This document shows positions 24,550 to 35,076 of a stretch of DNA of 64,000 bases, piece by piece; the first letter of the stretch is position 1, and each line of letters starts with the position of its first letter. The DNA comes from Mesotaenium endlicherianum. Lineage: Eukaryota > Streptophyta > Zygnematophyceae > Zygnematales > Mesotaeniaceae. The stretch is taken from the NCBI GenBank assembly GCA_009602735.1, contig WELA01000937.1, positions 179,323 through 243,322 on the forward strand. Direction: 5' to 3'. Made by a program: the position numbers and the translations under genes. The notes below the pieces were generated by a model, which saw nothing but the letters and a program-made list of their open reading frames with translations, searched no databases and was not told where the DNA came from.

Positions 24550-25052
24550 TGTAGTGAAACAGATAGATAAAGTACTTAGTAAAACAGAATACTTTATCTA
24601 TTCAAGACAAGGATCTTTGAACACAAGTGGTAGCTTCTTGAAAGAGAGATGGCTTCTTGAAAGTTAATATATTTCTGGATTTTGGCAAGTACAAGAGTGA
24701 TTCTGGAATGTCTTTCTATGTTCTAGCTCTTGTTTATATACTTGCTACATAAGTAATTTCTAGGAAGGTGTATGTTGATGTGTTGGCACCCAACACATCC
24801 CAAAACTTGCCACCTCTTTCTAGAATAATGTACACATGTCCTTTTGACCTAAAAATGGCACATCTGACTTTTGCCACATGGAGTTCTTCTAGGTCTTTCC
24901 TCTAACTTCGAAAATGCCTTGGAAGGTTCAAAGGACATGAACCAAGTTACTAGAGTACCTATTCACACTTGACTCCACACAATACCACTCCAAATATATT
25001 TGAAAACATTAAAATATATGCATACTAATATATAATAACTCAAATCACTACA
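24550..25052 (-). repeat. LTR of the nested chromovirus (5' LTR in element orientation)
   Basis: 503 bp, partner of 18373-18875, followed by the GCCAG target duplication. Confidence 0.97.
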
Positions 25053-25057
25053 GCCAG

Positions 25058-26400
25058 TGTGTGTGAGATCACACTAACTACTGATAACCCAGTCAGACTA
25101 GGGCCGCATAAGCTCAGTCAGACAAAATGGGACTGTGTGGAGAAAACTTGTGAAGAGCTGCATAAGCTCCGCATGATTGAAAAATCTACCTCAGTACATG
25201 GGGCTCCTACAGTAGTAGTCGCTAAAAAGGACGAGGCCGGCAATTACACTGCCACTCGTATGTGTGGAGATTACAGGCGACTGAATCTCTATACGGAGCC
25301 AGATAGCTATGTGATGCCTACACCGGAAAGGATCTTTTCAATTGCCACCACCGCAAAGGTGTTTAGCATTATCGATCTGCGCCAAGGCTTCAACCAGATC
25401 CGTGTGAAAACAGAAGATCGAGGTAAGACCGCTTTCTGGGCTCAAAAGGAACTTTGGCAATGGACAGTAATGCCATTTGAGCTGAAAAATGCCCCAGCCA
25501 TATTTCAGAGGACTATGGATAAAGTGCTGGAGGGGCTCGATTTTGCTAAGCCATACATTGACGATGTGGTAGTATTCAGCAAGTCCATAGAGGAGCACCT
25601 CGAGCACTTGGAACAAGTGTTCCAGCGCCTGGAGAAATTCCAGATGAAGCTGCATCCTAGGAAGTGCAGATTCTTTGAGGCACACGTGCCTTATCTAAGA
25701 CATGAGATTGGGAACAATGCTATGTCCCCTCAGGCTGTGAAGACTAAGGCTATTTACAAGATACCTGCACCTGTGAATGTGTCTAACCTGAAAGCTCTGT
25801 TAGGGCTAAGCGGATACTATCGTAAGTTTGTGAAGGATTATAGCAGAATTGCTAAACCCTTGACGGAACTCCTGAAAAAGGATGTACCTTTTGTGTGGAC
25901 AGAAGCTCAGGAGAAAGCCATGAACGAGCTTAAGGAGCGGCTGGTAACAGCCCCAGTCTTGCGAACGCCTGACTACTCCAAATCGTTCAATCTGCACACT
26001 GACTGGAGTCGTGTGGGAATTGGCGCAGTACTCACTCAGGCCACAAGCCCTAGAGAGGAGTATGTCATTGCCTATGCCTCACGCTCTAACAATCGAGCGG
26101 AGAGCAACTACTCGTCCTATGAAGGAGAGCTGCTGGCAGTGGTTTGGGCGGTCACACACTTCAGAGAGTATCTGTGGGGAAGACCCTTCACACTGATCAC
26201 GGATCACTCACCATTACTATGGCTGATGAAGAATGGAGACCTCACTGGTAAGTTGGCTCGCTGGGCTCTTAAGCTGCAAGAGTACCAAATGACGGTGGTG
26301 CACAGAGCAGGAGTGCTCAACAACGACGCCGATGGACTCAGCAGGAACCCAGTCCCATCTTCAGACGACAGAACAGGAGCTCGAGAGGACGAAGACCCGA
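25058..26400 (+). mobile_element. reverse transcriptase and RNase H of the methyltransferase element
   Basis: RT motifs: APTVVVAKKD, RMCGDYRRLN, IIDLRQGFNQIRV and the catalytic YIDDVVVFSKS. RNase H follows with FNLHTDWSRVGIGAVLTQ and ITDHSPLLWLM. The nested chromovirus separates this region from the protein's upstream part. Confidence 0.95.
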
Positions 26401-26599
26401 GCAGCCCAGCAGAGTTGGTGGCTTGCCTAGCCAAAATGGCTGGAATAGTAGCATCAGGTGAAGCTGAGCCTCTGCCCCTGTTCAGTCCAGAGATCTGGAA
26501 AAATCAAGCTACTATGCACTGGCTTAAGACGGGAACTCACTTGGAAGGACTATCAGTGAAGGAGAAGGACCAGGTAAATCATCGAGCTAAAAGGTTTTG

Positions 26600-27977
26600 C
26601 TGGAAATGCAACAACCTCTTCAAAATTGAAGAAACTGGTCAGGAGAAGTTAGTGCCAGAACCCATCAGGAGACGAGCTCTTGTGCAGGAAATGCACGAGA
26701 ACACTGGACACTATGGTGTCAAGAAGACATATAGTCTTTTGGAGCTGTCTTACTGGTGGAGGGGCATGAAGCAGCAGTGTGAAGATGTGATCAAGGCCTG
26801 CCAAAGCTGTGATCGCGTCAAGGCTGGTTTTACACAGCAACATCCACACTTGCAACCTTTGCCAATCATGGGCCTAGGCTACCGTTGGAGCTGCGATCTT
26901 GCAGGTGAGCTACCGCTGTCTAAGCGAGGTAACAAGTATATCATGGTCATGATTGAGCATTTCTCTAAGTGGATAGAGGTTGTCCCTCTGACTGCTAAGG
27001 AGAGTCTAGGGACCGCGGAAGCGTTCCTCAATGGTGTGATTGTGCGTCATGGAGCTCCAGCAGAAGTGCTGACAGACCAAGGGTCTGAGTTCCAAGGGTC
27101 TTTTCAGAAACTCTTGGACAGATGCTTCATNNNNGTCAAGAAGACATATAGTCTTTTGGAACTGTCTTACTGGTGGAGGGGCATGAAGCAGCAGTGTGAA
27201 GATGTGATCAAGACCTGCCAAAGCTGTGATCGCGTCAAGGCTGGTTTTACACAGCAACATTCACACTTGCAACCTTTGCCAATCATGGGCCTAGGTTACC
27301 GTTGGAGCTGCAATCTTGCAGGAGAGCTACCGCTGTCTAAGCGAGGTAACAAGTATATCATGGTCATGATTGAGCATTTCTCTAAGTGGATAGAGGTCGT
27401 CCCTTCGACTGCTAAGGAGAGTCTAGGGACCGCGAAAGCGTTCCTCAATGGTGTGATTGTGCGTCATGGAGCTCCAGCAGAAGTGCTGACAGACCAGGGG
27501 TCTGAGTTCCAAGGGTCTTTTCAGAAACTCTTGGATAGATGCTTCATCGATCATCGCACTACGTCTAGAGATCATCCGCAAGCAGATGGTCTGGCAGAAA
27601 GGATGGTGCAAACCATTAAATCTGCTTTGCGCAAGCTTTGCCTTGAGCATGGCAAGCGTGACTGGGATCTAGCCCTGCCATGGCTGGTTATGGGTTACAG
27701 ATTTAGCAAGCAGGCTGCCTTGGCAAATTTCTCGCCATATCAGATACTGTTTGGCAGAAGTCCAGTAGTGCCCAGCAGCATCAAGCAGGAGATTGAACAG
27801 GTGAAAGTCCTGGACAGCCCTGATGAACTGTTAAAAGTGATGGTGCGCCGTAAGGCGCTATTTGAGCGCATGATACCGGCTGCACTAGACAATCTGAAAA
27901 TTGCACAGAAAAGAGATACGCAACATTACGCCAGGACGCGAGACGGGAGATACCGCCTGCAGATGACGCGGATTTAA
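26600..27977 (+). mobile_element. integrase of the methyltransferase element
   Basis: The zinc-binding HHCC domain (HENTGHYG...CQSCDRVK) precedes a DDE core with LTDQGSEFQGSF and HPQADGLAERMVQ, then a C-terminal arm (GYRFSKQAALANFSPYQILFG). An N-marked assembly joint and an apparent local duplication of about 0.4 kb lie within the region and may be an assembly artefact. Confidence 0.9.
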
Positions 27978-28040
27978 GAAGGAGACTTTGTCTACCGCAA
28001 GCGCCAGACCAAGACCACCATCGACACCAGTTCAGGTGCA

Positions 28041-28370
28041 GTGATTTTGCGCGTGAAACATGCGTTTGACAATGGTGTGTTAGAACTGGAAGGTTCTGAT
28101 GGTAAAACCATGAGAGACCACGTGCAAAATTGCTCGCTATGCCATTTGCCGAATATTGATTCCACAGTTAGGGTGGTGCCTGAGGAATTGGTGCCGGCCA
28201 CGCCTTGTGCCAACTGCAAAGTGCTGGACGATCAGGAAGCAATGGTAACTTGCGATAAGTGTGGTGCCCGTTGGCACACTTTTTGCATTGGCGAGGAAGA
28301 AATTATGGCAGGACGATGGGAATGTCCTGATTGCCTTCCTAAGACCCCTAGCCGCAGGGCTGGAAAATAA
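28041..28370 (+). mobile_element. PHD finger region at the 3' end of the methyltransferase element
   Basis: Cysteines and one histidine fit the C4HC3 PHD pattern: CANC, then CDKC, then WHTFC and WECPDC. The Trp before the last Cys pair is the usual PHD landmark. PHD fingers read histone H3 tails, so this may tether integrase to chromatin much as the chromodomain does in chromoviruses. A further Cys pair (CSLC) lies upstream. Function is inferred. Confidence 0.85.
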
Positions 28371-28405
28371 TAGCTTTCAGCAGGAAAGGCAGAGACGCCT
28401 CAGCT

Positions 28406-28417
28406 GAAAGGGAGGGG
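28406..28417 (+). promoter_or_regulatory. polypurine tract of the methyltransferase element
   Basis: GAAAGGGAGGGG directly precedes TGTAGGAGG, the start of segment B1, as a plus-strand primer would precede a 3' LTR. Confidence 0.7.
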
Positions 28418-28722
28418 TGTAGGAGGAATTAAGGCAAGGCAAGTATTTTTAAATTTCCTGCTAAAGTCTTAGGATAAGCAGATGGTGAGAGCCGGGTGAC
28501 AAAGAACGTCACCCTGAGTGTTGGTCAAGGCTGCATGGTGCAAGTTCAGGAACCCAGGGATGGGTTACCCCTGGTAATGCTTGTCACCGACACACGTGCA
28601 AAGGTCGATCGACCATGTCTGCCACACGTGAGGAGGGCCACCGACACATCAACCAGGCCGAAGGCACACGTGCTGGAAGGCTACGCACGTGCCGAGGGAC
28701 CGACACTGTTAGGCACGACAGC
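28418..28722 (+). repeat. segment B1 of the split terminal repeat
   Basis: 305 bp beginning TGTAGGAGGAATTAAGG. It recurs at 29950-30252 with about 4% difference by eye. It has no copy at the left end of the element. Confidence 0.9.
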
Positions 28723-29949
28723 TCTCGCGACTATTATCCGTTTGACGGTGTCGCACGCGCAGCGCAAGCTACGGCCACCTAGTGCTGAAAGTCAACATTG
28801 ACTCACCGACCACTTGACTGATTACATCGCAGTCAACGGTTATGGCGGCGTCAAGACCACTGGCAAGGGGTCAATGTCAGTGTGCCCCACACCCAGGGAC
28901 GGGGGGAGGTTTTGACAAGACAGCCGCGAGGCTAGGAGCTGGGGATCAGCAATGAGCCGCCCAGCAAGTACCAGGTCAGGTACTGTGTGACTGGCAGATT
29001 AAGTCAGGTCATGGCTGCAATGCCAAGATAGGTTACGGCCGCCCGGTTGGGAAAACTTGAGCAAGTGGCATTTGCTTGCACGCCGCTCAGGAATTCTTAG
29101 CCATGAGCCAATTAGGCGTGACTGCCAGCTGAGAAGCTAAGCAGCCACGCGCGACAGTCACAAGGTGTGCATGCATGCTGAGTGACTACGAGTTTGAGTT
29201 AAGCATGGCTAGGCAGAGGCAACATGCAGCTAAGTTGTGTGACTAAGCACGGCATTCTCGAAAGATGACGCTGTGTGGTGCCTGCGAAAGGCACGAATCT
29301 TGCCTGAGACATGCCATTCACTCGCACGCACCTTTGCCAAGAAGCAGAAGGAAAGCGAAGAAGGGCGCGAAGAGGAAGAAGGAGTTCCCAAGGCCATTGG
29401 AGGGCCAAAGCCCCACGCTTCTGACGACGCTGAAGATTCTTCTGTGTATCATAGATAAGTTAGGATTGTAGGAGTTCCCAAGAGGGAATCTCACGGTTGA
29501 AGAAGGAGAACTGCAGAATAGAATCTGCTAGGAGATTAGCACAGAGCCGGCCGAACGCCACGAGTGTGTGTGTGAAGCAGCCTTAAAATGGTGAGTTGTG
29601 TGTTGATTTCCAAGTTCTCAGAAGTCGCATTCGCATCTCGAAGAGAGAGAGTAGTATTGACAGATAAAGCTCTCAGTGAAGAACTGAGTGAGCCCAGCCT
29701 GGCAGTGAAGAGCTGTTAAGGCGCGGTGTTAAGTGAAGAGCTTGACCCAGGCCAGCATAGACGTAGTTTCAGAGTTTTGTAAGCTGACTTGTGAAAGTTA
29801 AGCGAAAGCCTGAAGGGCGATTTTCTCTGAATCTGACGTTGCATGTCAAGCTGTTTAGAGTGTGACTTCTGCAAACTACAATTTGCTCACCTGTGAACCC
29901 AAGAACCTTAAGGCATAAAGCCTATGTGGAAGTAAGAGACTTCCGTCCT
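28723..29949 (+). repeat. terminal direct repeat A2 of the methyltransferase element
   Basis: Partner of A1 at 11092-12317. It is joined on the left to B1 and on the right to B2. Confidence 0.92.
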
Positions 29950-30252
29950 TGTAAGAGGAATTAAGGCAAGGCAAGTATTTTTAAATTTCTTGCTAAAGTC
30001 TTAGGATAAGCAGATGGTGAGAGCCGGGTGACAGAGAACGTCACTCTGAGTGTTGGTCAAGGCTGCATGGTGCAAGTTCAGGAACCCAGGGATGGGTTAA
30101 CCCTGGTAAGGCTTGTCACCGACACACGTGCAAAGGTCAATCAACCATGTCTGCCACACGTGAGGAGGGCCACCGACACATCAACCAGGCCGAAGGCACG
30201 CGTGCTGGAAGGCTACGCACGTGCCAAGGGACCGACACTTTTAGGCACGACA
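29950..30252 (+). repeat. segment B2 of the split terminal repeat
   Basis: 303 bp beginning TGTAAGAGGAATTAAGG and ending CACGACA, followed by GCAG, which matches the four bases before A1. Confidence 0.9.
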
Positions 30253-30256
30253 GCAG

Positions 30257-31540
30257 TCCGGTGTATGCCTGCGAACAATTGAGTTTTGGCGCAACGACCT
30301 CTACAAAAGCGCCAATAGTTATATTATATTGACAATTATCACATCATCTGTGGTCGGATATATCACAAAGATGGCAATGGAATTGATTCTTGATGCAATG
30401 TCGTTAGACCTTTTGAAATAAGTCACCACAATTCGTCAATATTGAATTTCTTCGCACAAACTCAAGAATTATTGAAAAAAAGCGCCAACCAAAAATTCTT
30501 TGATTCTTTTCGCCAAAAGGCCCCTTCAGATGAAAAGAGTTAGCACCCCATGGGTTGATCAGTGCAGCTGTGAGCAGCTTACTGCGGTTGAGTAAATCAG
30601 TAGAAGCTCGTAAGGTTACATCCTGATTCGACTGCATGTTCGTACACGTCGTACACGTCGAATGCTAGACATGAAGCTTGCACACGTCTTGTGACTGCGA
30701 TGGCATGCAACTTCAGGTCATTCACAGATTCAAGTGGCATTTAGGCGCACATTATGGTCATGTAGTTGCTACGTCGACTACGAAGATTAGTCAGCGAAGA
30801 CATATAGCGTCGACAATAATGCTCTTCACATATGCATATCGTTAAGCATGTATATAAGTTCTGTAAGGCGCACGCGTCTTTTTATGCGCAAAGTGCACTC
30901 CTATTCAAAGTCGAGGTGTAACTTCCTCTCAAATGTAAAGAAAACATCCTCTGTCTCATACTTTAGCAAGAATACCTGAGGTGCATGCACTTGGACATGC
31001 AGCCTCTGCTGTTGGGTGCCCCCATTGCCTGCTTTTGTCGTTAATGCCTCCACCTTCTCAGCCGGCACAGAATTAAGCGTACTCAACTAGGCCGCCAAAT
31101 TTCTTTAGCGCCTCCTGACCACTCCTGACTGTCCCAGTGCATAGTTCCTTGTTTCCCCCTGACCCCCGTATAATCCTCCTGCGCCCACTACTCCGTACAT
31201 TTACCTTCCGTCTTCTCCTCCACACACTAGCAGAAGTGGCTGTGGGCAGCCGAACTCACGCCAATCGAAGTACCCTGCAGATGCTGTGAAATAAGTACTA
31301 CACATAATCAGTTAGCTTCATCGTCAGTCTGATTCTTGAGCAGCCCAAGTGAGTAGTGAGCAATCAAGCCACACCTTCCCGCTTGTTAGCTGCTGGCTGC
31401 CAAGTCAAAGGGGTCAAAGATACTTCTCACAATCAACTTCCTTGAGCCTGTCCACTCGTGTCCACACATCCTCGTCCACGTCAGCCAGTATAGTCAATCC
31501 TCTTTTTTCAAGTCTCTGCCGGGGCCATAGTGAAACAGCC
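30257..31540. other. intergenic between the retrotransposon and the P450 gene
   Basis: No recognisable gene. A 61-codon minus-strand frame at 30901-31086 (MSTLNSVPAEKVEALTTKAG...) has unbiased composition and could be a small exon, but it has no family match that I know. The 400 bases before 31541 probably hold the P450 promoter and leader. Confidence 0.35.
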
Positions 31541-34500
31541 ATGGGAGAGTTTTGGGCGACATATAGCGTACCTCCAAGCCTGCCAGATTTTCCCACCCTC
31601 CTTCTGTCCGCCACCTGTGGCCTCCTGCTGTGGGTGGTGTGGAGCTATGTGGTGGTTCCATATGGCATCTGGCAGGCGTGCCGGCGCCAGGGCATACCCA
31701 CCATGCCCTTCAGGTGACCAATCTTCTAATTTCCTTTTTCTATATGTATTTCTTATTCTTTCTCTGTTTCTCTTCCCGAGGAAGAGAAATGTTGCACCCC
31801 TGGTTCCTGATATGTAATTTTCTCTTTTTCTTTATACCCTCTGATGTCTGCACCCCTGATTTTTGGTACGCTCTTCTTCCCCCAAACTCCTACTCCTCTC
31901 CCCCCTCCCCCTGCTGTATGTAACAGAAGGGTCGTAGCAGTCCATTTCTATCTCATCTCACTCAGGCAGGGTCATCCAATTGCAAAGGATTGCTGTGTGT
32001 GAAATCTTTGTGTGTGTGTGCGCGTGTGCGTGTGCGTGGGCGTGTGCGTGTACAAGTTTGTATGCATACGATTGTGTATATGTATATATGTATACATATA
32101 TATATATATATATAGATATACACATGTGTATTAAAAATCATGTATACATATATGTAAATACACGTATGTATATATGTATTTATGCTTCCCCTTGTGTATA
32201 TAAATTAATCCACATGTTTTCATGATCATGCTTCCCTTAATTCTCTGTATACGTTTACCCATAGCGTAAGTTTTTCTTTGGCTCTCTCTTGAGGCGCTCC
32301 TTCATGCCTTTCCAACGGAAGGCCGAGCTGCTCTATTGAGAGAGAGGGGAATGAAGGATAGGGAGCAGGCACTTCGTGACTTGAATTTCTGTTTGCACGT
32401 GTGCTCTTAACACGTACTAACACATGAACGCGTGGCGTGTATCCACTCAATGTGCACACCCCCCGTGTAGGTTGTACGCATAGAGGGTGCTTGTTTACAC
32501 GCAAAATTTTACGACACCCGTTTGTGATCTTATGTTCAGGGAGGGCAAGAGAAATGTGGGTGATTCGAAAATGAACATGCGGCCATTGTTGAGACTTGGG
32601 CCCTTTTCGCCATTACATACCCAAACATCTACACTCATGCATGCGTGCGTGTATATAGATGCATGTGTGTGCGTGTGTGTGTGTGCGTGTGTGTGTGTGT
32701 GTGTGCGTGTGTTTTCCTTTTACAAGAACTGCAGCGCCCTGGATTCAAAATCTTGGCACGCGAAATGTGCAATGGTCTCTTTGGACACGTGTAGCCGTGC
32801 TAGCAGCCGTGGCGGTCTTGGCGTTGTCGCACACTAAACGGCAGAAAGACTGGCACATGCATGCACGAGCACTTGTGTAAAACACGTGTGTGTATGCGTG
32901 GGTGGGCGCGTGAAAGGCGTGTGCAGTCTCACGCATGGCTTTGCAAATTTTTTTTTGCATCCAGCAATAACATCATCCGACGACTTCAAGTGCATCAGCC
33001 ACGCATGCATTGCACGCAAATAGATCGCGCGTGCGCGCTTACATGCACGCTCACGCAAGCGCGTGCACACAAGCACGCCCGCGCCATTGGGCTCGTTCTG
33101 CTGCTGACCAGGCAACCCCTGGCTGATGGGTGGGTGGGGGGGCTGGTCATTGGGCGGGCGGGCGACGTGTGCGGAGCTCACCTTGAAAATGAATTGCACC
33201 AGGCCATTTATCGGGCAGCTCCCGGACATGCGTCGATTTGCGACCGCGACGCGCAATCCCCTGCCCCCCGATGGGAGCGGCTGCAGAAAGGACGGCCCCG
33301 AGTCGTTCATGGGCTTCCAGCTGGCGGCCATGCAGGCGCACGGGAGCCTCTTCCTCATGGGATTCGGGCCCATCCCGCGCCTCGTCATCGCCGACCCTGC
33401 CTTGGCCCGCCAGGTGGCATAACCTGGCCCACCCGGGAGCCTCGTTGCCCCGCCCTTGCACAGGCATGCTGGCTCCTCAGGAGGGCTGAAGTTCCCGCTT
33501 CCAAGTACTGATGTTTACGCTGAGGGGTGTGTTTTGCAAGGGTGCTTCAAGAGTTGCTGGGGCTGCTAGGGCTGTAGAGTGGAGATTCGAGAGTGAATGG
33601 AAGGGTGAGGGGTGAAGGCCAGGGTTTGCAGAGGCAGGAACTCGGCTGGGTGTATGTATGTGGTGTCGTCGGAATTGCTCGTGCGTAGGGAGGGGTCTGA
33701 TTGAAAGGCCTGAGTCGAGGGTCGGAGTTTAGGGTTTGAGGTTCACATGAAGGCTTCTTGTCAGGATTAGGGCTTGGGAGGTAAGGGGCTTAGGGCTATG
33801 AGGTGCTGGGCTGAGCGTCTCACAGCTTGGAGCGGGGCAGGAAGCGTGCATGCGATGCTTTGCTGCGCACGAGTGAGTGGGAATGATGGGCAACGAGAAG
33901 CTCGGCCGCAGAAGTTTGGGTCGCCACGCCCTTCTCAGAATGTTTGAAAAGTATCAGCAGCACCATCCAAACCGGACCTTAAACCCGACCCAAAACCTGA
34001 CCCAAAACCTGACCTCAAACCCTCACCCCTTGCCACGCATATAGATTCCCCACAGCACAGCTGGCAGTGCCCCGCTGAGCTGGCTTGGTCGCACGGGTGG
34101 GTGTTTGGGTTGGGTGGGGCGGGGTGCCGNNNNNNNNNNNNNNNNNNNNNNNNNNNNNNNNNNNNNNNNNNNNNNNNNNNNNNNNNNNNNNNNNNNNNNN
34201 NNNNNNNNNNNNNNNNNNNNNNNNNNNNNNNNNNNNNNNNNNNNNNNNNNNNNNNNNNNNNNNNNNNNNNNNNNNNNCCCCCCCCCCCCCCTCCTCTTCT
34301 CTCAGGTCTTTCTGACGAGGGTTTGGTGAAAGAGGGTTTGAAAGTACGGATTGACTATAGGGCTTTGGTGTATCCGTTTTTTTGACAGGTAGGGTATGGG
34401 AGAAGTCAGGGTGTAAGGTACAACAAAGCTTGGTCGTTTCTTTGGGCTGGCTTGGCAGGTGGCTGCTCGCCAGGTGGTGGCGTGCTGCCACACTGCGTGC

Positions 34501-35040
34501 TGCCACACTGCGTGCTGCCACGTGTTGTGCTTGCTTCGTCTATCTATTGGTCGCGGTAGTGACAAGCTAGCGCTAGTGACAAGCTGGAACCCTTGAACGC
34601 TGTTTATTGTTGTTGCAAAGTCGAGCACCCCAGGATCTGACAGGTGGCACTCAGCATCAGTGAGGCAGAACAATGTGTTGTGTCATCGTCGCGTTTCCAT
34701 TTCTTCTCCCCTTCTGTTCGAGCCTCTGTAGCGCACACCTGGTTTTGTCTGCTCGTGGTCGTTATGTTCGCTGCTAAAATTTCTATTGCTCTGCCCCAAT
34801 TCCATTGCCCCCAGGCATGAAGTATAATTGGTCTCTTGCTCCCCATGTCCTGTTCTTTCAACCAGTTCAAGCATGAACATGACAGATGTGCGCCGGTACA
34901 TGTGCTTGTACTTGTTGCTACTCATTTCCAAGCATTCTTGTGTGTTGCTTCCTGTATCGACGTCAGCCTTCATGTTTCAATCATCATGTCTAGTATGTAC
35001 GTGCAAATTGTATTTGAATGTGGATAGACGCATATGTATG

Positions 35041-35076
<36 letters not shown>

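Larger units (their letters stand above)
18373..25052 (-). mobile_element. nested chromovirus (Ty3/Gypsy) LTR retrotransposon, looks whole
   Basis: A 6.68-kb element on the minus strand, inserted into the linker/RT boundary of the methyltransferase element. It is flanked by the 5-bp duplication GCCAG (18368-18372 and 25053-25057). Both LTRs are 503 bp and begin TG and end CA. By eye they differ at about three positions, so the insertion is young. Gag and pol frames are each uninterrupted. The chromodomain at the end of pol places it among chromoviruses. Confidence 0.95.
11092..30252 (+). mobile_element. Ty3/Gypsy-type LTR retrotransposon carrying a DNA methyltransferase and PHD finger (broken)
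   Basis: Domain order on the plus strand is gag (about 12.3-13.7 kb), zinc knuckles and aspartic protease (13.7-14.8), C5 DNA methyltransferase (15.1-16.1), a long linker (16.2-18.3), reverse transcriptase and RNase H (25.1-26.4), integrase (26.6-27.9) and PHD finger (28.0-28.4). RT before integrase with a DDE integrase makes it Ty3/Gypsy. Net length without the nested element is about 12.5 kb. The outer ends read TGTCG...CGACA and are flanked by GCAG (11088-11091 and 30253-30256), a plausible target duplication. It is broken: besides the nested insertion there are several reading-frame breaks and N-marked assembly joints. Terminal repeats differ by roughly 1.5-2% by eye, so it is older than the element nested in it. 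Confidence 0.85.

Noticed and set aside
11092-30252. DIRS/Ngaro-type element, suggested by the split repeats
   Set aside because: The body encodes a DDE integrase and Gypsy-type RT, with no tyrosine recombinase seen.
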